Positions 1 to 5,603 of a stretch of 7,017 bases of DNA are shown in pieces. A model generated the notes under the pieces. It was not told the DNA's origin. It saw nothing but the letters and a program-made list of their open reading frames with translations, and searched no databases. The stretch spans positions 1 through 7,017 of the forward strand of contig CAJOQF010000261.1 in the NCBI GenBank assembly GCA_905236295.1. The letters run 5' to 3'. The first letter of the stretch is position 1, and every line of letters begins with the position of its first letter. The stretch is from an uncultured Eubacterium sp. GTDB lineage: Bacteria > Bacillota > Clostridia > Lachnospirales > Lachnospiraceae. The position numbers and the translations under genes are program-made.

Positions 1-1241
1 CTCGGGATGGAAGCACTGCTCGAATTGAGCGATATTGCCGTAAGGATCGATGTGTAAAATTTCCTGAAAAACTTAATAGGGTTTAAATGTCCTAATACGG
101 GAAGCATTAAAGTATAAACCAATATCATCCCACCAAGACCTACATAAGTTACAGGCACAAGAATCATGGCACTTCCAAGATATTTAATGTCTAGTTCTAT
201 CATCATTCTCGCCATGGAACAAAATACCATCAGTGGCATAAAAAGCATAACTCCCGCAGTGATCTTCGAGCAGAGATGATTTGTGCCTGCCAAAAAACGC
301 TTAAATCCCGGATAACGATCGGCAATAGCCGCTGAGGATATTCCGATGATCACGGCGAGGAAGATAATCTGCAGCATATTCGAATTCAAGAACGGAGATA
401 CAATGTCGGAAGGTATAACATCAAGCACAGTATCTCTTATGGATACCGTGGTCTCAGATGCCCTCGAAACAATATTCCCCGCGGAATCATTTACCGCAGC
501 TGAAAGCTCCGGGTTTCCGATCGGGAAAAAATTATAGACCAGAATTCCCACAAATACAGCTATGCAGGATGTTACAAGATAAGTGCCAACCACCTTTCCC
601 GCAAGCTTTCCAAGGACCTTGATATCTCCGAAATCCGATATACTTGAGGCAATGGAGAAAAATACAAGCGGCGCCACAATAAGCTTGAGAGCATTCATGA
701 ACAGGGTGTAGACCGAGTAAAAAATGTTCTCATTTATCGCTGTTGTAACCGCTTCCGGGAACGTCGTTTTCATGATATATCCCATCAGCACTCCAAGTCC
801 CAACGCGATCAGTGTAAAAAGGATCACCCTGTAGGATGAACTTGAAACGCGGTAGGACACCTTATTTAAGCCGGAAACATTTCTGACTGAAAGATTGTCT
901 CCGAAGACTTTTTTAATGAGATTCGCTATTACGGATCTTACTTCGTTGTCTTCACCCTGCTCGGCTCCAAAGTAAAGGTTGTCCGTTATATCGGTCACCT
1001 CAAGAGTCTCTCCCTCACACTTTACATGGATATTTATCTCGCCCAGAAACTTTCCAAGCTCCACCTGCACCTCTGAAGACGGAGCCGCCTTTTCTATTAC
1101 ATTTACGAGAATCTCCTCTGTTGCCAAAAGAGCTGTCGTCTTTTTCTTTCCTTTAACCCCGTATGCTTCAAGGGATTCCTTCATAAAATCCACAGCTTCT
1201 GAGAGGTGTTTGTTATCCGCCGGTATCGTAAGCTTTTTCAA
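1..1241 (-). CDS. Dicarboxylate/amino-acid:cation symporter with N-terminal ATPase-like domain, partial
   Basis: This is a membrane transporter of the DAACS/SDF family (GltP/DctA type), which takes up dicarboxylates or acidic or neutral amino acids with Na+ or H+. The window edge cuts it after 413 residues. Residues 135-400 form successive hydrophobic helices, and NSSSASIP (406-413) matches the serine-rich re-entrant loop (SSSATLP-like) of the family; the substrate-binding NMDGT region lies outside the window. Residues 1-130 are soluble and not part of a normal symporter. The stretch ALLATEEILVNVIEKA (37-52) resembles the N-box helix of RsbW/SpoIIAB-type HATPase domains, but no DxGxG box is clear, so ATP binding is doubtful. 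The TTG start at 1241 is chosen because AGGAGG lies 9 nt upstream; the next in-frame ATG is codon 20 and has no good site. Substrate is unknown. Family call is firm, the N-terminal domain call moderate. Confidence 0.88.
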   Translation of the reverse strand, partial: MKKLTIPADNKHLSEAVDFMKESLEAYGVKGKKKTTALLATEEILVNVIEKAAPSSEVQVELGKFLGEINIHVKCEGETLEVTDITDNLYFGAEQGEDNEVRSVIANLIKKVFGDNLSVRNVSGLNKVSYRVSSSSYRVILFTLIALGLGVLMGYIMKTTFPEAVTTAINENIFYSVYTLFMNALKLIVAPLVFFSIASSISDFGDIKVLGKLAGKVVGTYLVTSCIAVFVGILVYNFFPIGNPELSAAVNDSAGNIVSRASETTVSIRDTVLDVIPSDIVSPFLNSNMLQIIFLAVIIGISSAAIADRYPGFKRFLAGTNHLCSKITAGVMLFMPLMVFCSMARMMIELDIKYLGSAMILVPVTYVGLGGMILVYTLMLPVLGHLNPIKFFRKFYTSILTAISLNSSSASIP

Positions 1242-1250
1242 AGTAAATTT

Positions 1251-1256
1251 CCTCCT
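1251..1256 (-). promoter_or_regulatory. Ribosome binding site that fixes the TTG start of the symporter
   Basis: AGGAGG on the minus strand, 9 nt before TTG at 1241. No ATG lies at a workable distance in the same frame, so this site is the main reason for choosing TTG. Confidence 0.7.
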
Positions 1257-1283
1257 ACATAAAACCTGTTGTCTCGCATACCA

Positions 1284-1325
1284 GGTATCGCTTTTATATT
1301 CTTGTATCGTTCTTTATTGTTTATT
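1284..1325 (-). repeat. Short copy of the phased NATAAA leader repeat
   Basis: On the minus strand NATAAA-like units (AATAAA, AATAAA, GATACA, TATAAA, GATACC) begin 7, 10, 10 and 9 bases apart. The block 1292-1336, including the flanking GGGACAACTAGAAT, aligns with 2904-2967 upstream of the ATPase gene, except that 19 bases, equal to two repeat units, are absent here. Confidence 0.65.
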
Positions 1326-1328
1326 CTA
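1323..1328 (-). promoter_or_regulatory. Possible weak -10 element of the symporter promoter
   Basis: TAGAAT stands at the place where the ATPase leader has TATAAT, preceded in both by GGGACAAC. No recognisable -35 lies 17 bp upstream (GAAGGC), where instead GGGACA occurs twice 9 bases apart. If used, it is weak or activator-dependent. The symporter may otherwise be read from the VOC gene upstream, since no terminator separates them. Confidence 0.3.
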
Positions 1329-1368
1329 GTTGTCCCATGTCCCATGCCTTCGCTAAGCAGGTTTTATT

Positions 1369-1743
1369 TTACTCTTTGATATGTTGTATAAGGTTTATCG
1401 CAAATCCGGATGGCGAGATCATCACTGCGGATTTGGAGCTTTTTGTCTCAACCGCGCGAGCTCCGTATACGTTTTTAAAACCATGCCCGGACAAAAGTTT
1501 ATAAGCTGCCTCATAATCGTCAACATTCATACGGATAACAGTCATTGCTTCCGCCGGGAGAACATCCGTCTGGGAGATATCAATGTAGAATCCATCATCA
1601 TTTTTCATTCTGATTCCCGTGACATCATGCACTCCTATCCCTTCCTGTTCGTGTCTTTTCTTAAATCCGAGCTCCTCGAACAATTTAACGATATCTTCTG
1701 CATTTCTGGTTATAATCTGTGGGTTAAATGTTGTGATCTTCAT
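1369..1743 (-). CDS. Glyoxalase/VOC-fold protein
   Basis: A 124-residue protein of the vicinal oxygen chelate (glyoxalase/bleomycin-resistance/dioxygenase) superfamily, at the usual length for a single-domain member with two beta-alpha-beta-beta-beta halves. The first half (residues 1-55) opens with a strand and the helix EDIVKLFEELGFKKRHE; the second (67-120) has VIRMNVDDYEAAYKLLSGHGFK and ends with the typical MISPSGFAINLIQH strand. Members either catalyse metal-dependent reactions or sequester small molecules. I cannot assign metal ligands with confidence, so the substrate is open. AGGAGG lies 7 nt before the ATG. It is 78 bp downstream of the ATPase gene and 127 bp upstream of the symporter, all in the same direction, with no clear promoter of its own. 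Confidence 0.8.
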   Translation of the reverse strand: MKITTFNPQIITRNAEDIVKLFEELGFKKRHEQEGIGVHDVTGIRMKNDDGFYIDISQTDVLPAEAMTVIRMNVDDYEAAYKLLSGHGFKNVYGARAVETKSSKSAVMISPSGFAINLIQHIKE

Positions 1744-1799
1744 GTGTGTACCTCCTTGAAATAATCTTTTGTAGCAACCGAAAAAGGAGCCATTGAATT

Positions 1800-1820
1800 A
1801 ACCACCCCCGGGTGGTTTTT
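1800..1820. terminator. GC-rich hairpin after the ATPase gene
   Basis: AACCACCC and GGGTGGTT are exact complements with a two-base centre (effectively 7 bp with a 4-base loop), 4 nt beyond the ATPase stop codon. On the minus strand it is followed by AATTC rather than a U-run; the T-run (TTTTT) lies on the plus-strand side. It may weaken read-through from the ATPase gene, but would terminate better in the opposite direction. Confidence 0.4.
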
Positions 1821-1821
1821 A

Positions 1822-2862
1822 TCAATCATAATAGTTTCTGAGGACATATTGTTCAAAAAGCGGTAAAGTGAAGCTGACATATCCATGCGATTTACTGACT
1901 ACAATCCCTTTTTTTATCAAGCGATCGCGATATGGACTGTATTCATTGTCTCGCATATCGAGTATATCTTTTATATTCTTCGCTTTACCATCCTCTGATT
2001 TCGCTATACCATAAGCCAGACGTTTATCTCCCTCCGACATCTCAGACCATACTTTTTCATAGACATAGTCCTCCAAATACAGTCTAAAATCCGGAAGCGC
2101 TGCCTCATAATCCCCATCACATTTCCATGTAAAATATCCCAACACCTGAAATGCAAACGAATATCCCCTGGTCAGATTTGCCATAGCTACAGCCTGTTCC
2201 TCATTGATGTCAAAATTCTTCATATAGTTATTGGTGATAGCCCCAAGATTTAATGGCTTCAGCTCGACCTTTGGTGCCCTGTATAAAAAAGTTAGGTTTT
2301 TTTCATTTTGAAGATTATTTATATTCTCATACAGTCCTGTCATCAAAAGAAAGATCGGTAGCTCCTGTCTCACAAAGATCTGAAATGCGCCTGCAAATGT
2401 CTTCATATGTTCGTTACTCATCACTTCATCTATACAGACGAGCACCTTCTTGCCATGTTTTTTCAGACTTTCAAGCATCTTGGTAATCGCCACCTGAATA
2501 TTAGTTATCGGTACACTTCCTTTAACTTCCAGTCCAAATCCAAAAAAAGAAAGGTTTATCTTTGCATTCTTAAATATTATTGCCAAGGGATTTTCACTGG
2601 CAAGCGCTGCTGCCAAATCATTCATCAGATCACTCGAAGAATTAAGATCCACTACCACCCACTCATCATTGTTTCTAAGCTCCTCAGATATTTCTGTCAT
2701 AAATACTGTTTTTCCACTTCCTCGGAGTCCTGTTATCATGTATATCTGTTGCATAACCGGTTCCTCAGAAAATGACTCTATTATCTCGATAGATTGTGTT
2801 GATCGTGAAATTATCTGTTTGGGTTCCTTACCAAATAGAAGTGAATAGGGATTCTTCTTCAT
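1822..2862 (-). CDS. P-loop ATPase with probable C-terminal winged helix
   Basis: A 346-residue soluble ATPase of the archaeal-type/AAA_16-like group (Orc1/STAND-like P-loop proteins common in Clostridia). Walker A is GLRGSGKT (45-52), Walker B KVLVCIDEV (139-147, D145 and E146), and a sensor-like strand FLLMTG follows at 171-176. Residues about 265-340 look like a winged helix with a basic stretch, MRDNEYSPYRDRLIKKGIV. Such proteins often couple ATP binding to DNA or partner binding; the target here is unknown. AAGGAG sits 9 nt before the ATG. The gene has its own strong promoter, a repeat-rich leader and a terminator just upstream, so it forms a unit apart from the operon before it. It looks more AT-rich than the isomerase gene, which fits horizontal gain. 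Part of its C-terminal coding sequence recurs as a remnant near 1269-1303. Confidence 0.82.
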   Translation of the reverse strand: MKKNPYSLLFGKEPKQIISRSTQSIEIIESFSEEPVMQQIYMITGLRGSGKTVFMTEISEELRNNDEWVVVDLNSSSDLMNDLAAALASENPLAIIFKNAKINLSFFGFGLEVKGSVPITNIQVAITKMLESLKKHGKKVLVCIDEVMSNEHMKTFAGAFQIFVRQELPIFLLMTGLYENINNLQNEKNLTFLYRAPKVELKPLNLGAITNNYMKNFDINEEQAVAMANLTRGYSFAFQVLGYFTWKCDGDYEAALPDFRLYLEDYVYEKVWSEMSEGDKRLAYGIAKSEDGKAKNIKDILDMRDNEYSPYRDRLIKKGIVVSKSHGYVSFTLPLFEQYVLRNYYD

Positions 2863-2895
2863 TTTGCTGCACTCCTTTGATTATGTGTTCAGACT

Positions 2896-2956
2896 TTTAT
2901 CATTTTTATATTCTTTTATCGTTCTTTATTGTTTTTATCATTTTTTATCGTTTATT
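2896..2956 (-). repeat. Array of helically phased NATAAA/A-tract repeats in the ATPase leader
   Basis: On the minus strand GATAAA occurs four times and AATAAA and TATAAA fill the gaps, so units start at 2949, 2939, 2930, 2920, 2910 and 2901, i.e. every 9-10 bp. Each carries an A-tract of 3-6, so the DNA is probably curved. The array starts right at the -10 box and covers the predicted start site and 5' leader. An autoregulatory operator bound by several protein copies, or a DNA-bending element, is plausible. A shorter copy precedes the symporter. Confidence 0.7.
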
Positions 2957-2982
2957 ATAGTTGTCCCTTTTTTTCTTGTCAA
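2954..2982 (-). promoter_or_regulatory. Consensus sigma-A promoter of the ATPase gene (proximal)
   Basis: TTGACA (2977-2982) and TATAAT (2954-2959) are separated by exactly 17 bp, a full match to the housekeeping consensus. Predicted start near 2947 gives a leader of about 85 nt before the ATG, containing the phased repeats. Confidence 0.85.
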
Positions 2983-3000
2983 TCACGGCTTTCTTTATGT

Positions 3001-3022
3001 CCGCACTCCTTTCGGAACGCGG
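3001..3022 (-). promoter_or_regulatory. Leader hairpin with GAAA tetraloop
   Basis: The minus strand reads CCGCGTTCC-GAAA-GGAGTGCGG, a 9-bp stem with two G-U pairs and a GNRA loop, starting about 7 nt after the predicted start of the distal promoter. No U-run follows, so it is not a terminator. It hides AAAGGAGTGC, a 10-mer identical to the ATPase ribosome-site region at 2869-2878. It may stabilise the RNA or be a relic of an older gene start. Confidence 0.5.
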
Positions 3023-3035
3023 GGAATATGAGAAT

Positions 3036-3064
3036 ATTATAGTACAGAAACCTTATATCGTCAA
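3036..3064 (-). promoter_or_regulatory. Second, distal sigma-A promoter upstream of the ATPase gene
   Basis: TTGACG (3059-3064) and TATAAT (3036-3041) with a 17-bp spacer. The -35 box overlaps the T-run of the preceding terminator, so this promoter restarts transcription right after the operon ends. Predicted start is about 3029, 82 bp upstream of the proximal start. Confidence 0.7.
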
Positions 3065-3109
3065 AAAAAGTGCAGCTGTCAGAGTTAATTACTCTCTAAC
3101 AACTACACT
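3063..3109 (-). terminator. Rho-independent terminator of the isomerase-SufE operon
   Basis: The arms AGTGTAGTTGTTAGAG and CTCTGACAGCTGCACT pair over 16 bp with three G-U pairs and a 9-base loop, followed by a run of T on the minus strand. The 5' arm includes the last sense codons of the SufE-like gene, and its stop codon lies in the loop. Confidence 0.88.
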
Positions 3110-3520
3110 GTTTTCAAGTTTACCGATGATTGCCCGTATGCCCTTAAGCTGCTCTGCGGTAAAGTGCCCGGTAAAATCAGCACACTCTAAAAGCTTACAG
3201 CTATATTCACTTAACTCGCGCAATTCCCTGTCATTAAAGACCTCCTGCAAAAGTGCCATAGCGCCCTTTACGATTATGGATTCACTGTCCGCCAGGAACA
3301 CGAATCTATCCCCTGCCACATCAGAATACACCCAAGTTTTAACCTGACACTCCTTTATACGATGTGCTTCATCCCTGTATTCCTCAGGGTAAGGAATGCA
3401 CTCCGATGCACATGATATAAGATAGGTGTACTGACTTATATCATCCTCAAGCTCGGTCAAGTCACGTATGATATCGGCCTCAGTTTTTTCGGCACTCATT
3501 CTCACTTCATTATCAATCAT
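3089..3520 (-). CDS. SufE-like sulfur-acceptor protein
   Basis: SufE proteins accept persulfide sulfur from a cysteine desulfurase (SufS or CsdA) on a conserved cysteine and pass it on, classically to the SufBCD Fe-S scaffold in the cytoplasm. The 143-residue product covers the whole family domain: the opening helix IIRDLTELEDDISQYTYLI, the active-site segment RIKECQVKTWV with C58 at the position of the SufE GCQSxVW cysteine, then FLADSESIIVKGAMALL and a C-terminal helical part ending EQLKGIRAIIGKL. The usual glycine before the cysteine is glutamate. I choose ATG at 3520, which overlaps the preceding stop by 8 nt and suggests translational coupling; TTG at 3544 would add 8 residues but has a poor ribosome site. 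No desulfurase or other suf gene is in the window, so the donor and target are unknown. It could be a housekeeping SufE or an operon-dedicated paralogue. Confidence 0.82.
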   Translation of the reverse strand: MIDNEVRMSAEKTEADIIRDLTELEDDISQYTYLISCASECIPYPEEYRDEAHRIKECQVKTWVYSDVAGDRFVFLADSESIIVKGAMALLQEVFNDRELRELSEYSCKLLECADFTGHFTAEQLKGIRAIIGKLENSVVVRE

Positions 3521-3941
3521 AGCCTGTTTCTCTTTTCTCGACAATCTTTTTATAAATAAGCTTCTTTAAATCTGTAAATGTCTCTATCGGAGCGCTCTCC
3601 TCTGCCTCGATCTTTATCTCATATTCCCTGTTTACAGCAAGAAGGAACAAAACTTTCTTATTCATGGCCGTTGTCGCCCCACCGCATTTTGACGCCAGCT
3701 CCGCCGCATCAAGCATCCCCTTGGGAAGATTTGATGCTTTTTCGGCAGACAACCTACATATCTCATAGAAATCATCCGTGACGATCTCATCTTTGACCAG
3801 TAAGAATTTCTCACAGAGATAATCCGTAAACAGATCTGAAAATTCGTCGTAACCGAGTTCGGTGTTATTTAAAATCGAGCCGACAATTTTCATTGCCGAC
3901 TCTTTCTTTGATATTATCATCTTCTTGATATCTTTTCGCAT
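3513..3941 (-). CDS. Protein of unknown family with acyl-carrier-like C-terminal half
   Basis: A 142-residue, charged, soluble protein without signal peptide or membrane segment; I do not recognise the family. It looks all-helical. Residues about 95-131 (KKVLFLLAVNREYEIKI, then IETFTDLKKLI) resemble helices 2-4 of acyl carrier proteins (compare VELVMALEEEFDTEI then TTVQAAIDYI). The position of the phosphopantetheine serine is not serine; a CGG motif (86-88) lies shortly before. Thus, if the fold is right, it is not a classical carrier, and C86 is a candidate functional residue. GGAGG lies 6 nt before the ATG. The gene starts 15 bp after the isomerase-like gene and overlaps the SufE-like gene, so it very likely works with both. 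The ACP resemblance is my own reading by eye and could be chance. Confidence 0.7.
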   Translation of the reverse strand: MRKDIKKMIISKKESAMKIVGSILNNTELGYDEFSDLFTDYLCEKFLLVKDEIVTDDFYEICRLSAEKASNLPKGMLDAAELASKCGGATTAMNKKVLFLLAVNREYEIKIEAEESAPIETFTDLKKLIYKKIVEKRETGYD

Positions 3942-3956
3942 GATGCGCCTCCACAG

Positions 3957-5483
3957 CTAGGCAACGATTACTTCCAAGCCCAATATCTGTCCGAGCATTT
4001 TTGCTTCCTCAACGTGATCACCGAATACAGTCGGCATGTGTAATCCGAAACGGGACTGCTTTCTGAAGTAATCGAGCTTATCCTCAACCGAGAAGTAGAT
4101 TCCCTCCGAACAACCCGTCGTCTCATACCCAAAGCCTCCAACAACAGTCCCCTTCGCAACCATAAGCTTAGTGCATTCCGGATTGAAGCGGAGCAGGGTT
4201 ATGGTCTCTCCCTTATACTCATTAAAATCAATCCTCATGGTTGCACCAAAACCGCTGTTCGTAAACGGATGGAGCGCATACTCCATAGGCTCGGCGTCAA
4301 AACCATGCATGAGACGGTTTGGAGTCGCATGTCCGGTGTAATAAATATTCGGATCAGTATCCATCTCAGGGATATATCCGATACCTGCGTACTCGCCTTC
4401 AACACGTCCGTCCCTATATACACATGGCTGTGTGTTTGCCATATATGGCGCTTTGTGCGATATAGCTGCCAAAGCAATTATAGAATAGAGTCCAATCAGA
4501 TCGTATTCACATGCGGACGGTATGCCCATCTCATTTAACAATGTGTGATTAAAGCAGAATGTGAACTGTTCCTCATTCATCCTTCTGGTCGCACACACAT
4601 CCGGACAAGGCATAGTAAATGCATTGCATCCGAAATGCTCCATGAGCTTGCGCGCAAGCACCGATGCCTTTACCGAGTTTATTACAAACTCGCGCTTCAT
4701 ATCGTTTTCCCTTGCGTTATTGATATATTGATCTGCGATCTCATATACTTCTTTCATATCCTCGTCGGTGAGATTATATACATCCCTTCCAGGAAGCGTA
4801 TGATTCTTGTCGTTTTCATTCACATGCAGCATATCAAGAAATTCATGCGCGCTGAAATAATTGTATCGCACACCCAACCTCTCAGTAGCCGCATCATTAC
4901 AATACGTATCAACTCCCCCCAGAGAATCAACGGAATTGTACCTTGTCGCAGCCAGAATCCTGGTACCTGCCAGAGCTTTCTTTGCCCTTAGTGCCGCCAA
5001 AAGATTCATGCAATCCGACACATCGAGTATCGGATAAACATCCTCATAACCCCTTGCGGTCAATGTTGATGTTAAAACGGTGGATGCGAACATTCCCTCT
5101 GCCGCTATCGGAACATGGTACTTCATCGCAAACTCCTTTGCGATCTTCTCACACCTCATGCCTGTAAAAATATAGAGATCCGTGTCAGCAACATTCTTTG
5201 CAATAGCCGCTTCATCTTTCTCAGTGATAAAAAACTCGTCCGACATCTTTACGTATATGGGATCCAAAAGATTTACTCCGGTGACATGGCTTATCGCACC
5301 ACCGTACCCCTTCGTCCACGCTTTAAAGATCTCGGCCTGGTTCATAAGATCAAATTCTTTTGTGAGACATTCCTTAGGACCGAAGCGGCACGGCCCCTCA
5401 TATACATATTCGTGGATCAGCGCAACATAGACAAGCTGCACGTTCAAAGTGACATCCGTAACTTTCCTGATGTTAGTATACAT
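3957..5483 (-). CDS. L-fucose/L-arabinose isomerase-like protein
   Basis: A 508-residue cytoplasmic protein of the L-fucose/L-arabinose isomerase superfamily (COG2407-like), whose members interconvert aldoses and ketoses with a divalent metal. The C-terminal part is characteristic: HTLLNEMGIPSACEYDLIGL (313-332) carries E326 at the metal-ligand glutamate of FucI; GHATPNRLM (384-392) fits the HCTxP-like histidine segment (H385); and ETITLLRFNPECTKLMVAKG (426-445) is the closing strand region. The second metal ligand, an aspartate 24 residues after the glutamate in E. coli FucI, appears as N350, so activity may differ from a standard isomerase. It is shorter than FucI (591) and rich in cysteine, e.g. 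PCPDVC (292-297). AGGAGG lies 6 nt before the ATG. It heads an operon with the 142-aa and SufE-like genes and follows a LysR gene and LysR-type site. Substrate is unknown. Confidence 0.75.
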   Translation of the reverse strand: MYTNIRKVTDVTLNVQLVYVALIHEYVYEGPCRFGPKECLTKEFDLMNQAEIFKAWTKGYGGAISHVTGVNLLDPIYVKMSDEFFITEKDEAAIAKNVADTDLYIFTGMRCEKIAKEFAMKYHVPIAAEGMFASTVLTSTLTARGYEDVYPILDVSDCMNLLAALRAKKALAGTRILAATRYNSVDSLGGVDTYCNDAATERLGVRYNYFSAHEFLDMLHVNENDKNHTLPGRDVYNLTDEDMKEVYEIADQYINNARENDMKREFVINSVKASVLARKLMEHFGCNAFTMPCPDVCATRRMNEEQFTFCFNHTLLNEMGIPSACEYDLIGLYSIIALAAISHKAPYMANTQPCVYRDGRVEGEYAGIGYIPEMDTDPNIYYTGHATPNRLMHGFDAEPMEYALHPFTNSGFGATMRIDFNEYKGETITLLRFNPECTKLMVAKGTVVGGFGYETTGCSEGIYFSVEDKLDYFRKQSRFGLHMPTVFGDHVEEAKMLGQILGLEVIVA

Positions 5484-5526
5484 ATCTTTCCTCCTACCTT
5501 ATCGTTGAACGTTTTCTTTAGGAAAG

Positions 5527-5532
5527 ATTATA
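5527..5532 (-). promoter_or_regulatory. -10 box of the isomerase-SufE operon
   Basis: A full TATAAT match; the hexamer 17 bp upstream (GAAGCA) is far from TTGACA. A good -10 with a poor -35 is typical of promoters that need an activator. Predicted start near 5520, about 37 nt before the ATG. Confidence 0.6.
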
Positions 5533-5575
5533 TCATCACGAACGTCTTTTGCTTCTCATCGTTTGCTAATAGCAT

Positions 5576-5592
5576 CATACAAAATTTGTATG
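5576..5592. promoter_or_regulatory. LysR-type regulator binding site
   Basis: CATACAAAATTTGTATG is a perfect 8-bp inverted repeat about one central base. It contains both the general T-N11-A motif and ATAC-N7-GTAT, the form bound by several LysR-type regulators such as BenM/CatM. Its centre lies about 64 bp upstream of the predicted operon start, the usual place of the LysR recognition site, and directly after the lysR-type gene. Confidence 0.7.
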
Positions 5593-5603
5593 GCAGCTGC
5601 ATC

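Larger units (their letters stand above)
1238..1345 (-). pseudogene. 35-codon ORF containing a P-loop ATPase remnant, overlapping the symporter start
   Basis: An ATG-initiated 35-codon reading frame ends in TGA within CTTTGA, overlapping the TTG start of the symporter. Its middle reads KNIKAIPGMRDNRF, which matches KNIKDILDMRDNEY at residues 295-308 of the intact ATPase encoded at 1822-2862. At DNA level 1269-1303 aligns without gaps to 1946-1980: two identical 12-mers separated by 11 bases in both copies, about 30 of 35 positions equal. The 5' part of the ORF instead matches the leader repeats of that ATPase gene. The simplest reading is a second ATPase gene collapsed by deletion between its leader and its coding region. 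The ATG has only a poor ribosome site. It could still serve as a leader peptide coupled to symporter translation. Confidence 0.45.
1259..1367. repeat. 109-bp segment bounded by a perfect 10-bp inverted repeat
   Basis: ATAAAACCTG at 1259-1268 and CAGGTTTTAT at 1358-1367 are exact reverse complements. They enclose almost the whole gap between the VOC stop codon and the symporter ribosome site. In a read-through transcript the second arm would end 2 bases before the AGGAGG. No clear target-site duplication is visible, so either a small insertion or a long-range RNA stem is possible. Confidence 0.4.

Noticed and set aside
979..1329. Plus-strand ORF of 116 codons
   Set aside because: It lies opposite the N-terminal domain of the symporter, its translation resembles no family I know, and no ribosome site precedes it.
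2896..2956. Phased repeats read as a CRISPR array or plasmid iterons
   Set aside because: Units are only about 10 bp with no spacers of uniform length, and there is no cas or replication-initiator gene; the position on a promoter fits an operator or bent DNA better.
2968..3020. Possible small gene VIDKKKRDNYNKR or a relic ATPase start after AAAGGAGTGC
   Set aside because: The GTG is 18 nt from the ribosome-site-like sequence, the frame has only 13 codons, and similarity to the ATPase start beyond the 10-mer is weak.
3521..3544. TTG at 3544 as start of the SufE-like gene
   Set aside because: It would add 8 residues outside the family domain and enlarge the overlap with the preceding gene to 32 nt, with a poor ribosome site; ATG at 3520 at the stop codon fits coupling better.
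4545..4991. Plus-strand ORF of 148 codons
   Set aside because: Entirely antisense to the isomerase-like gene, with no ribosome site or recognisable domain.
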